Made by a program: the position numbers and the translations under genes. From positions 13,673 to 77,672 of the forward strand of contig DVMQ01000015.1 in assembly GCA_018714895.1 (NCBI GenBank): a DNA stretch of 64,000 nucleotides, read 5' to 3'. Below the pieces are notes generated by a model that was not told the DNA's origin, did no database searches, and worked only from the letters and a program-made list of their open reading frames with translations. Positions 16,325-24,533 of the stretch are shown here, in pieces (positions within the stretch are counted from its first letter, which is position 1; every line of letters begins with the position of its first letter). This DNA comes from Coprovicinus avistercoris (GTDB taxonomy: Bacteria; Actinomycetota; Coriobacteriia; Coriobacteriales; Atopobiaceae).

Positions 16325-17404
16325 TTAGTTATCGGCAACCGGAGTTCCCACTGGCTCGTCATCATCAAATTCCAGACCGCAAGCCTTACGTACTTTATGG
16401 TCAATCTCATCAAGCAGCTCGGGGTTTGTGCGTAAAAATTCCTTAGCTGCTTCTCTACCCTGACCAAGACGCTCGCCTTCGTAGGTATACCAAGCACCAG
16501 ATTTATTCACTATCTCGTACTCGACACCCATATCAAGCACAGAGCCTTCTTTAGAAATACCCGTGCCATACATAATGTCGAACTCTGCTTGCTTGAAGGG
16601 CGGAGCAACCTTATTCTTTACGATCTTTACGCGAACGCGATTACCAACAATTTCGCCTGATTCTTTAATGCTATCAATACGGCGAATGTCCATGCGAACC
16701 GAAGCAAAGAACTTAAGCGCACGACCACCTGGCGTAGTCTCAGGACTTCCAAACATAACACCAATCTTCTCACGAAGCTGGTTAATAAAAATGCAGGTAG
16801 TCTTTGATTTTGAGAGCGAACCAGCAAGCTTGCGCAGAGCTTGACTCATAAGACGCGCCTGAAGGCCGACAGTGGTATCGCCTATTTCACCCTCGATTTC
16901 TGCACGAGGAACAAGAGCGGCAACTGAGTCTACAACGACAACATCTATTGCTCCCGAGCGAACAAGCATGTCACATATTTCAAGAGCTTGTTCTCCGGTG
17001 TCAGGCTGAGAGATGAGTACCTCATCTATATCAACACCAATACGAGCAGCATACCCAGGATCAAGGGCATGCTCAGCATCGATGAAGGCTACAACGCCAC
17101 CCATAGCTTGTGCTTCAGCAAGAATTTCGAGCGAGAGTGTTGTTTTACCAGAAGATTCGGGACCATATATTTCAATGATACGGCCGCGAGGAACACCACC
17201 GATGCCTAAAGCAGCATCCAAAGCGAGCGAACCTGTTGGGATAGCTTCAACCTCTAAGGCAGGACCACCATCACCAAAACGCATGATGGAACCCTTGCCA
17301 AACTTCTTTTCTATCTCTGCGGTTGTAACGTCTATAACACGCTCGCGTTCTTCACCGGTTGTTTTTGGATGAACCTCTCGAACGTTGTTCTTGCTCTTTG
17401 CCAT
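16325..17404 (-). CDS. recA: Recombinase RecA
   Basis: A 359-residue RecA, the strand-exchange ATPase and LexA co-protease. Seen: KKFGKGSIMRFG near 35, Walker A GPESSGKTTLS near 75, Walker B VVVVDSVAAL near 150, the L1/L2 DNA loops with EIEGEIGD and INQLREKIGVMFG, and a short acidic C-terminus. The ATG at 17404 has AAAAAGGAG upstream; longer in-frame starts would run through the promoter and operator, so they are excluded. Upstream is a promoter with a perfect LexA box. Confidence 0.98.
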   Translation of the reverse strand: MAKSKNNVREVHPKTTGEERERVIDVTTAEIEKKFGKGSIMRFGDGGPALEVEAIPTGSLALDAALGIGGVPRGRIIEIYGPESSGKTTLSLEILAEAQAMGGVVAFIDAEHALDPGYAARIGVDIDEVLISQPDTGEQALEICDMLVRSGAIDVVVVDSVAALVPRAEIEGEIGDTTVGLQARLMSQALRKLAGSLSKSKTTCIFINQLREKIGVMFGSPETTPGGRALKFFASVRMDIRRIDSIKESGEIVGNRVRVKIVKNKVAPPFKQAEFDIMYGTGISKEGSVLDMGVEYEIVNKSGAWYTYEGERLGQGREAAKEFLRTNPELLDEIDHKVRKACGLEFDDDEPVGTPVADN

Positions 17405-17431
17405 GGCGACTCCTTTTTCTCTGACTCCGTC

Positions 17432-17460
17432 AGCGTATACGAACAGACGTTCGTAGTCAA
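17432..17460 (-). promoter_or_regulatory. recA promoter
   Basis: Minus-strand TTGACT (17460-17455) and TACGCT (17437-17432) with a 17-base spacer that contains the LexA operator. TATACG at 15-base spacing is an alternative -10 box. The distance to the recA start is about 28 bases. Confidence 0.6.
17440..17453 (-). promoter_or_regulatory. LexA box of recA
   Basis: Read on the plus strand CGAACAGACGTTCG matches CGAACRNRYGTTYG at all positions. It lies within the recA promoter spacer, so recA and the downstream recX should be SOS-induced. Confidence 0.88.
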
Positions 17461-17559
17461 CGACTGCTTTCGCCATGTTCTCAAAGCATTCAAACAAATG
17501 GCTGTATACGAACCCTCAACGTGACAACAATAATCTGTCAGATAGTCAACACGTGTTCA

Positions 17560-18078
17560 CTACTCGTTTTCTAACGCCTGAAGAAGCAATTGAAGTGCAT
17601 GTAATACTGCCTGTTTTCTCACCGACGATCTGTCACCTTCAAACAGACAAACCTCAGTTTGCGTTGAACCATGTGAACAAATGCCAAACCAAACCGTTCC
17701 AACAGGCTTTCCAGGCTCTGCACCTCCAGGCCCTGCTATACCTGTAGTGGAAACGGCAATGTTGCACCCCAAAACGCGGCAGGCGCCCTCCGCCATCTGA
17801 CGAGCGCAATCACTAGAAACTGCACCGGGACCATCGAGTGTCTCCTGAAGAACTCCTAACACTGCTTGTTTCACTGAGAGGGCATAGCTCGTAACGCCTC
17901 CCAAAACGACCGCAGAAGACCCTGGTACAGCCGTGAGGGCTCCCGAAACCAGCCCCCCTGTACAAGACTCTGCAGTTCCGAGTGAGCAATCACGACTCAA
18001 AGCCTTGTGAATAACGTTTGCAGCAAGAGAAGTAGTTTCTTCATCCGACGGAGTCGAAATCTCATGATCGTTTTGCAT
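17560..18078 (-). CDS. cinA: CinA C-terminal domain protein (nicotinamide-nucleotide amidase family)
   Basis: A 172-residue protein that is only the C-terminal CinA/PncC domain, which in characterised members deamidates nicotinamide mononucleotide in NAD recycling. Seen: GTAESCTGGLVSGAL near 35, GGVTSYALSVKQAVLGV near 60, and STTGIAGPGGAEPGKPVGTVWFG near 115. The N-terminal molybdopterin-like CinA domain is absent, as in stand-alone PncC. The start at 18078 has GAGGAATAGC upstream and lies next to the pgsA stop. The pgsA-cinA-recA order is common in Gram-positive bacteria. Confidence 0.9.
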   Translation of the reverse strand: MQNDHEISTPSDEETTSLAANVIHKALSRDCSLGTAESCTGGLVSGALTAVPGSSAVVLGGVTSYALSVKQAVLGVLQETLDGPGAVSSDCARQMAEGACRVLGCNIAVSTTGIAGPGGAEPGKPVGTVWFGICSHGSTQTEVCLFEGDRSSVRKQAVLHALQLLLQALENE

Positions 18079-18079
18079 G

Positions 18080-18691
18080 CTATTCCTCGGCAAGGTAATC
18101 CTTAGACTTGATGAAATAATCAATGCCAGACCAGGCAGTAAGAATCATGGCAAGGTAAAACACCAAATCCAAACCAAACTTTATTGTTGCAACAACAGAT
18201 GAGACAGGTAGTGCAAGCACAAGCATGTATCCACAAAGCGATAGCATTGTAGTTGCAGTCTTCCATTTGCCCAAGGTACCCGCGGCAATTACAGTTCCGC
18301 TGGAGGCGACAATCATACGTAAACCAGAAACAAGAAACTCACGCGCAACTACAAGAACGATTGCCCAAACAGGCACCACATCATAGGTAAGAAGCCATAC
18401 CATACCCGTTACGACAAGGAGCTTGTCGGCAATAGGATCAATAAACTTACCAAACACCGTTACCTCTCCACGGCTGCGAGCAAGATATCCATCGACCTTA
18501 TCTGTAAGAGAAAGCAACGCATAAAACGCAAATACAACTATTCCGCCGATACTCACTTCGCTTGTGCCCTGCACCGTGACTAATTCAGCGACTAACAGCC
18601 AAAGCGGAATGAAAACAATGCGAATGGTGGTAACAATATTCGCAGGCGTCCATTTAATACCACGCTTTGGAGCGGTTGCAGAAGACGTCAA
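18080..18691 (-). CDS. pgsA: CDP-diacylglycerol-glycerol-3-phosphate 3-phosphatidyltransferase
   Basis: A membrane enzyme making phosphatidylglycerophosphate, the committed step to phosphatidylglycerol. The CDP-alcohol phosphotransferase motif is complete: DKVDGYLARSRGEVTVFGK with FIDPIADKL following. About five hydrophobic segments are seen. I prefer the TTG at 18691: it has AAGGGAGG at good distance, whereas the in-frame ATG seven codons upstream would translate that ribosome-binding sequence. The first codons then overlap nothing, leaving rimO's stop just upstream. Confidence 0.92.
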   Translation of the reverse strand: MTSSATAPKRGIKWTPANIVTTIRIVFIPLWLLVAELVTVQGTSEVSIGGIVVFAFYALLSLTDKVDGYLARSRGEVTVFGKFIDPIADKLLVVTGMVWLLTYDVVPVWAIVLVVAREFLVSGLRMIVASSGTVIAAGTLGKWKTATTMLSLCGYMLVLALPVSSVVATIKFGLDLVFYLAMILTAWSGIDYFIKSKDYLAEE

Positions 18692-18704
18692 TGCAATTCC
18701 TCCC

Positions 18705-20072
18705 TTAGTCATCTACGATAACGCCGATAAGCTCGTAACAAAATGAATCTATGAACTCACACGTGACGACAGATCCAACCGTTGCTTCACCGGACTCAAT
18801 GTGGACAGCGCCATCAGAATCAGGTGCTTGGAACCAAGCATGACCAATAAGCTCAATTCCATTAGAACCTTCCTCTATACCATCAATAATGACTCGAGCT
18901 CGCTGCCCGACGTGTGCCGCTGTTGCAGCAAAACCCATCTGCTCGGAGAGATCCATGAGTGCCTGCGTACGCTCAAGCTTAATGTTCTCATCAATTTGAT
19001 CGTCCATCGTTGCAGCTCGTGTTCCATCTTCCTGTGAATAGGCGAAAACGGAACAATAGTCGAGCTGTTCACGTTCAAGAAAGTCCATGAGGGATTCAAA
19101 ATCCTCATCGGTTTCACCAGGGAATCCTGCCATTGCTGTAGAACGCAACACCATCCCAGGTATTTCTGAGCGCAGTCGAGCAAAGAGAGCAGCATATTCC
19201 TCAGAGCTTCCCTTGCGTCCCATCCGCTTCAAAACAGATGGAGAACAATGCTGAATGGGAATATCGATATATGGAAGAATTTCAGGCGTATCACGGATGG
19301 TCGCAATTAACTCATCAGTCATACCTTCAGGCTGGAGATAGAGTACCCGCACCCACCCATGCACCTCACGCAGTTCATGAGCAACCTGACGCATCAATGA
19401 CGCAAGAGTGGGTTTACCAGGTAGATCATGGCCCCAGATGCCTGTGTCTTGGCCGATAAGTACAATTTCTCGCACGCCACCGGCAACAAGCGCACGAACC
19501 TCTTCAAGAATCTCTGCAGCAACACGAGACTTATAACGACCACGGATGTAGGGAATCGCGCAGAACGTGCAGAAACGATCGCAACCCTCAGAAATCTTTA
19601 CGTATGCACTCGCACCCTCAACAGTTCTGAGAGGATGATTCGGCAACAATTCATCTACTTCGGCAAAACTCCGAGGGGTACCCAAAACCTCTTCTACTAC
19701 CGATACAATGCCGTCTTCTTCATCACTTTTTACAAACGCGGCAACCTCAGGAAGCTGTTCAGGCAAGTCATCCCCATATCGAGAAGGAACGCAGCCGCAC
19801 ATAACGATGGGAAGCTTGCGAGCGCCCTCTGCAACCTCTTCAGCAAGCTCAAGGGTGCGCTCAATACTCTCTGAAGTTGCACTCGCAAGAAAAGAGCACG
19901 TATTTATCAGTACGATACTTGCTTCCCGTACATCTTGAGCATCTTCAAAGCCAGCACCCCTCAGAAGCGCGCGCATGCGGTCGGTATCAACTTCATTTTT
20001 TGCACACCCGAGCGTCACATAGAGGACGCGCTGCTGATTAGCGATAGTTGACGAATTGGAGCGGTTGTCCAT
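18705..20072 (-). CDS. rimO: Ribosomal protein S12 methylthiotransferase
   Basis: A 455-residue radical SAM enzyme of the MiaB family that methylthiolates an aspartate of ribosomal protein S12. Seen: TLGCAKNEVDTDRM near 20 (the RimO-type signature), NTCSFL near 58, MCGCVPSRY near 93, radical SAM CDRFCTFCAIPYIRGRY near 160, and a C-terminal TRAM domain that ends with an extended RimO-type tail. The start overlaps the end of yajQ by 35 bases. Confidence 0.94.
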   Translation of the reverse strand: MDNRSNSSTIANQQRVLYVTLGCAKNEVDTDRMRALLRGAGFEDAQDVREASIVLINTCSFLASATSESIERTLELAEEVAEGARKLPIVMCGCVPSRYGDDLPEQLPEVAAFVKSDEEDGIVSVVEEVLGTPRSFAEVDELLPNHPLRTVEGASAYVKISEGCDRFCTFCAIPYIRGRYKSRVAAEILEEVRALVAGGVREIVLIGQDTGIWGHDLPGKPTLASLMRQVAHELREVHGWVRVLYLQPEGMTDELIATIRDTPEILPYIDIPIQHCSPSVLKRMGRKGSSEEYAALFARLRSEIPGMVLRSTAMAGFPGETDEDFESLMDFLEREQLDYCSVFAYSQEDGTRAATMDDQIDENIKLERTQALMDLSEQMGFAATAAHVGQRARVIIDGIEEGSNGIELIGHAWFQAPDSDGAVHIESGEATVGSVVTCEFIDSFCYELIGVIVDD

Positions 20073-20535
20073 AATCCTTTTCCCTTAATGAAGCAATTAT
20101 CGACTGCAAGACATCTTTGGAAGCTGAACTTACGCGCAGCTTATCTCCTTCAATAGTAGCTTTTGCTTTCAGCTTGAGGTCTCGGATATCTTTTGAAATC
20201 TTCTTGGCAGTGTCCTGGTCGATACCCTGCACTAAATGGCCAACAAGGCGCACGGAAGAACCGGCTGCAGCAACAGGATTGTCCCAACGCACAGATTTAA
20301 GATCAACCTTACGCCTTGTAAGACGAGTATTAAAAACGTCTACAACCTGCTGAGCAACAAATTCTGAAGGAGCGCTAATAGTGACAGTACTGTCGCCCTT
20401 AGCAAATGCAATTTGTGCTCCGGAGCCCTTAAGATCATATCGCTGAGAAAGTTCACGCTCAGTTTGGCGAAAAGCGTTATCAACTTCTTGAATATCTACC
20501 GTTGATACCACATCAAAGCTAGATTCTTTAGCCAT
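20038..20535 (-). CDS. YajQ family cyclic-di-GMP/nucleotide-binding protein
   Basis: A 165-residue UPF0234/YajQ protein made of two small alpha-beta repeats. Seen: SSFDVVSTVDIQEVDNAF at the N-terminus, FNTRLTRRKVDLKSV near 85, KKISKDIRDLKLKAKATIEGD near 120 and FVNYR at the end. Some relatives bind cyclic di-GMP and others bind RNA; the role here is open. A GGAGGAGTAGGAG stretch precedes the ATG. Confidence 0.92.
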   Translation of the reverse strand: MAKESSFDVVSTVDIQEVDNAFRQTERELSQRYDLKGSGAQIAFAKGDSTVTISAPSEFVAQQVVDVFNTRLTRRKVDLKSVRWDNPVAAAGSSVRLVGHLVQGIDQDTAKKISKDIRDLKLKAKATIEGDKLRVSSASKDVLQSIIASLREKDYGQPLQFVNYR

Positions 20536-20583
20536 AACTCCTACTCCTCCCCATGTGTGAAACGATTGATAAACTCTGCGTAT

Positions 20584-22020
20584 CTATTCGTTTGTATTTT
20601 CATCTGACGTGGTGTTTGTTGTTTCACCATCAGATGAATCATTCTGTGAACTGGCATTATCAGTCTTCGAAGGTCCCTGAATAACCGCTGTTCCAATGCC
20701 AGACGCACGACTATCAAAGCTGACGTTTTTGCCGTTGCTTGTTACGGTCACTGCAGAGGTGTCACTCACCTGAATTGTCATACTGCCTGAAACGCTATAG
20801 GTTGCCTCCCAAGGTCCTGTAATAGTTTCAGCAATCTCACTCTGGCCACCATTGGTAATCTCAATCCAGGTAACCGAGCCATCCGCAACTGTTACCGTGA
20901 CGTTTACTTCCTCAACGGATTCGTTTGATTTTGACGACGTATTTTGAGAGGCATTCGAATTCGATGCATCATCAGAGTTAGTGTCAGTATTTTGAGATGT
21001 TTGATCATCGTTCTCCTCATCATCGGTGGAAGGAGAAACCGTCTGCACTGAAACCGAACGATTTGTCGTTGGGGCAGGACTGGTGCACGCTCGTACTGAC
21101 AACATAATGATCAGAATCAAAATGACAACAAGTCCGACAAGAACGGTAATGATAGCCCTGCGTGAATCCGAGAAATACGCCTGAAGCATTCCCACAATGC
21201 CGCTTCTTTGTGGCGCACGACGTTCATCTCTGCTGCGCAACTGACGTCTGCCAACATCGCTTCTTCTGCGTTGTACTCGTGGCCTCTCTGCCGGAGCAAT
21301 ATTTCGAGATGAACTACGACCCTGTCGAGTCGAAGCAGGTTGATAGGGCGTAGCGTTATCGTCATAGCGCAAATCATCAGCATACTGACGCGTGGCAACA
21401 TCGCGCCTGACTACGGTATCGGTATACATCCTGCGCGATGAACGAGAGGTGCTTTCTGGGAGCTGATTGCGCATTTCCCTATTCCCTGAATCGTAGTGGG
21501 TATACGATCTTCTCTCTCGGCTGCGGTCGTAATTATACGAACCATCACGTGAACGTGAGGCATATGCAGCACTCCTCAACATCTGTCCGCGAGAACGAAC
21601 CGAAGAAGTAGTGTCAAATTCTCCCGTATCTCCAAGAATCGGATTGTCTGGCAACAGATGCGAAGGCTGAGGAAGATTTGAAGGGGCGCGCAGAGGCACT
21701 TCGTAGGTTGGATCCGATGAAGATCCTCTACTAGCACGAGCACGGCGTCTTAAGTCATGCGAAGAAACACCGTTGGTGTATTCATAGAGATCCTCTTGGA
21801 ACTGGTCAACAATCTGGCGAGGATTGAGACCTAGATAACGAGCATACGAGGACAGCATTCCCTGAGCATAGCCGCTCTTGGGAATGGAGCCGAAGTCTCC
21901 CTCTTCAAAAGCAACAAGGACCTGGACCTTGAGCTTAAGCACTGAGGAGGCTTGCTCGATGGTCAGGCCAAGCTGCCTGCGCCGCTCGATAAGCATTTCG
22001 CTAAAGCGTGGACGTGGCAC
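20584..22020 (-). CDS. RodZ-like helix-turn-helix membrane protein
   Basis: A 478-residue protein: a Cro-type HTH_25 domain (1-85, LIERRRQLGLTIEQASSVL), a long low-complexity linker rich in Arg, Ser and Tyr (about 90-285), one membrane helix (VLVGLVVILILIIMLSV near 295), a Ser/Asn/Asp-rich stretch, and an extracytoplasmic beta domain (about 375-450) of the DUF4115 type. This is RodZ architecture, linking the membrane to the MreB cytoskeleton. It starts with GTG, supported by GGGAGG, right after ftsK. In Bacillus the equivalent ymfM also lies just before pgsA. Confidence 0.8.
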   Translation of the reverse strand: MPRPRFSEMLIERRRQLGLTIEQASSVLKLKVQVLVAFEEGDFGSIPKSGYAQGMLSSYARYLGLNPRQIVDQFQEDLYEYTNGVSSHDLRRRARASRGSSSDPTYEVPLRAPSNLPQPSHLLPDNPILGDTGEFDTTSSVRSRGQMLRSAAYASRSRDGSYNYDRSRERRSYTHYDSGNREMRNQLPESTSRSSRRMYTDTVVRRDVATRQYADDLRYDDNATPYQPASTRQGRSSSRNIAPAERPRVQRRRSDVGRRQLRSRDERRAPQRSGIVGMLQAYFSDSRRAIITVLVGLVVILILIIMLSVRACTSPAPTTNRSVSVQTVSPSTDDEENDDQTSQNTDTNSDDASNSNASQNTSSKSNESVEEVNVTVTVADGSVTWIEITNGGQSEIAETITGPWEATYSVSGSMTIQVSDTSAVTVTSNGKNVSFDSRASGIGTAVIQGPSKTDNASSQNDSSDGETTNTTSDENTNE

Positions 22021-22021
22021 G

Positions 22022-24529
22022 CTAGTCTACCTCCCGATATGCCGCATCAGCGGCACGAAGTTCTTCCAATCCATCAGCATCGATAAGCACCTCTCGTGGC
22101 TTTGAGCCGTCTGGAGGACCCACGATGCCCTTATGCTCGAGCATATCCATAATTCTGCCCGCTCTAGCGTACCCCACCTTGAGCCGTCGCTGGAGCCCAG
22201 AGGTAGAACCTAGCTGAGAGTCCACAACTATTTGTGCGGCCTCCCATAACAGTGGGTCATCATCCTCTGCAGCCTCATGTGTTGAACCCGGATGGCCAGG
22301 GGTTACAGCAGAAAGGATATCCTCATGGTAATCAGCCTCATGGCGCTCTTTTATATAAGCAACAACAGACTCAACCTCGCGTTCAGAGACATAACATGCC
22401 TGAGCACGCTGAGGACGGCGTCCACGAAGTTTATAGAGCATGTCGCCCTTACCCAAAAGCCTTTCAGCGCCTGTTTGGTCGAGAATAATACGCGAGTTGA
22501 GGCTGTTATCAACAGAGAGGGCAACACGGTTGTCGATATTTGCCTTGATAAGACCTGTCACAACATCTGCTGAAGGACGTTGCGTGGCAACAATAAGATG
22601 AATACCAGCAGCACGTCCAAGCTGTGCAATGCGCACAATTGAAGCCTCAACATCTTTGCCAGCAACCATCATGAGGTCGGATAACTCGTCGATGACAATG
22701 ACAAAATAAGGCATATGCTTGGGAGGGTTTTCCATATCCGCAAGTTTGCCATCTTCAAGCTGGTGGTTAAACGACCGGATATCACGCACCTTATAGTGCT
22801 CGAACACTTTAAGGCGCCTCTCCATCTCAGTAACGCTCCATTGCAATGCTGAGGCAGCTTGTCGTGGCTCGGTTACCACAGGAACATAAAGATGCGGCAA
22901 GCCAGCATAGAAGGTAAATTCAACACGCTTAGGATCCACCATAATAAGGCGCAGATCCTCAGGCGTTGCCCTCATCAGCATGGTCATAACAACACTGTTG
23001 AGCAGAACCGATTTACCTGAGCCAGTAGTACCTGCCACCAACAAGTGCGGCAGACTTGCAATATCTACAACCACAGGGTTGCCTTCTGAGTCACGTCCAA
23101 ACGCAGCCTCCAAGGGTCCACCCGTAACATATGGCAAGACATCGCCCAGATATACCGGCTGCGTTGTTGCATTAGGGATCTCGATACCCACAAGAGATGT
23201 ACCAGGAATGGGCGCAAAGATTCGGACCGACTTAGCAGCAAGAGAAAGAGCAATGTCATCCTGTAGGTTGGTGATCTTATTTACGCGCTCACCTTCGCCC
23301 ATTTCAATTTTAAAGGTCGTAACTGAAGGACCAGATACCCAACCAACAACACGGCTTGTAAGGCCAAATTCTTCAAGGGTATCTTGGAGCTTTTGAGCAG
23401 TTGTTGTTAGTTGCTCTGATGTAGCTGCACTCGACGCTGAATCAGGATTGACCTGCAACATAGTAGCTGGTGGAAGAGAATCATCTTCCGGAGCGCTAGC
23501 TGGCGCAGATTGAGGTAAAGATTGTGATGAAGTCGGTTGTTTCTTCGTCTTCCTTTTAGTTTTCGGAGCACTTTTAGCCTTTGTATCAGAAGCTGTCGAA
23601 GCTACTCGATTCGATAAAAATGCTGGCACCACTGCCCCGTTATCCAAAGGCATTTGTTCTCCTGGAGAGATCTGACTCTCCTCTTGAGCTTCAATTTCAG
23701 TTTGCAAAGGACCAGATTCATCTTGGCGATCGTCATGAGCCAAAACGCGCGTCTTGTCGGTTTCAGACGGTCTCCGCAAAACAGAAGTTTTTCTCGCTCC
23801 TAAGAAACTGGTTGGCATCTCTTGTTGCGTCTGACGAGCACGACGAGCTGGTTGGCGAACCACGTCTTCTTCATCAGAAGCAGCCTGCATTTCTCGCAGT
23901 TCGCGCTGAGCCGCCCTACGCTCACGACCATCCTCTAGCCGAAGCTTGAAATGAAGTACAGCGTCAGACACGGAAAAACCGCATACAACAATACCGGTTA
24001 AGATAAGACCAACTAAGACCACCAGCGTTACAGGACGACCTAGCAACGTTAAAAGCAGCCAAGCGATACCGCCGCCGACAAAACCTCCAGCATGCATGGC
24101 AACTGACTCAGAAAGCACCACGTTAGGTACCGTCTCTGCTGAAGGCACAAGGCACGACAGCATAGCAAGCACCGCCATCACGACGATGGCAAGGCCAAGC
24201 GCTACCCTACTTGAAACAAACCCACCAGTTGGGGCAAAGAAGGTAAGCGCAAAGACAAACAGCGCCACGGGCACCAAAACAGCACCAGCACCAAAACCCA
24301 GAGAGAGTCCCTGTGCAAGCGCATGAGTAACCGGAGCTCCTGTAGGCGATGCCAAGGCAAATCCCATTGCAACAGCAATGACCGCCAGCAGCACTCCCGC
24401 AATATCGTTGCTTAAACCAGTGGCATACGATTGACGGGCTGCACGGCCTGCCGATGCTGCCCTGCCTTTCGCTCCTGTGTTTTTAGATTGTTTTGATCGT
24501 GCTGCATTTGAAGTGCGTTTTGCTGCCAT
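22022..24529 (-). CDS. ftsK: DNA translocase FtsK/SpoIIIE
   Basis: An 835-residue septal DNA pump that clears chromosomes from the closing septum. Order: a basic Ala-rich tail, four membrane helices (about 40-195), a variable linker (200-360), a RecA-like motor with Walker A AGTTGSGKSVLLNS and Walker B YFVIVIDELSDLM, and a C-terminal winged gamma domain (LWEAAQIVVDSQLGSTSGLQRR) that reads KOPS-type DNA signals. The ATG at 24529 has GGAGG nine bases upstream and is preferred to a longer TTG form. It follows rnj by four bases. Confidence 0.95.
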   Translation of the reverse strand: MAAKRTSNAARSKQSKNTGAKGRAASAGRAARQSYATGLSNDIAGVLLAVIAVAMGFALASPTGAPVTHALAQGLSLGFGAGAVLVPVALFVFALTFFAPTGGFVSSRVALGLAIVVMAVLAMLSCLVPSAETVPNVVLSESVAMHAGGFVGGGIAWLLLTLLGRPVTLVVLVGLILTGIVVCGFSVSDAVLHFKLRLEDGRERRAAQRELREMQAASDEEDVVRQPARRARQTQQEMPTSFLGARKTSVLRRPSETDKTRVLAHDDRQDESGPLQTEIEAQEESQISPGEQMPLDNGAVVPAFLSNRVASTASDTKAKSAPKTKRKTKKQPTSSQSLPQSAPASAPEDDSLPPATMLQVNPDSASSAATSEQLTTTAQKLQDTLEEFGLTSRVVGWVSGPSVTTFKIEMGEGERVNKITNLQDDIALSLAAKSVRIFAPIPGTSLVGIEIPNATTQPVYLGDVLPYVTGGPLEAAFGRDSEGNPVVVDIASLPHLLVAGTTGSGKSVLLNSVVMTMLMRATPEDLRLIMVDPKRVEFTFYAGLPHLYVPVVTEPRQAASALQWSVTEMERRLKVFEHYKVRDIRSFNHQLEDGKLADMENPPKHMPYFVIVIDELSDLMMVAGKDVEASIVRIAQLGRAAGIHLIVATQRPSADVVTGLIKANIDNRVALSVDNSLNSRIILDQTGAERLLGKGDMLYKLRGRRPQRAQACYVSEREVESVVAYIKERHEADYHEDILSAVTPGHPGSTHEAAEDDDPLLWEAAQIVVDSQLGSTSGLQRRLKVGYARAGRIMDMLEHKGIVGPPDGSKPREVLIDADGLEELRAADAAYREVD

Positions 24530-24533
24530 CCGG

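Noticed and set aside
17405..17497. Longer RecA starting upstream
   Set aside because: The extra codons would cover the promoter and LexA operator, and the ATG at 17404 has AAGGAG at normal distance.
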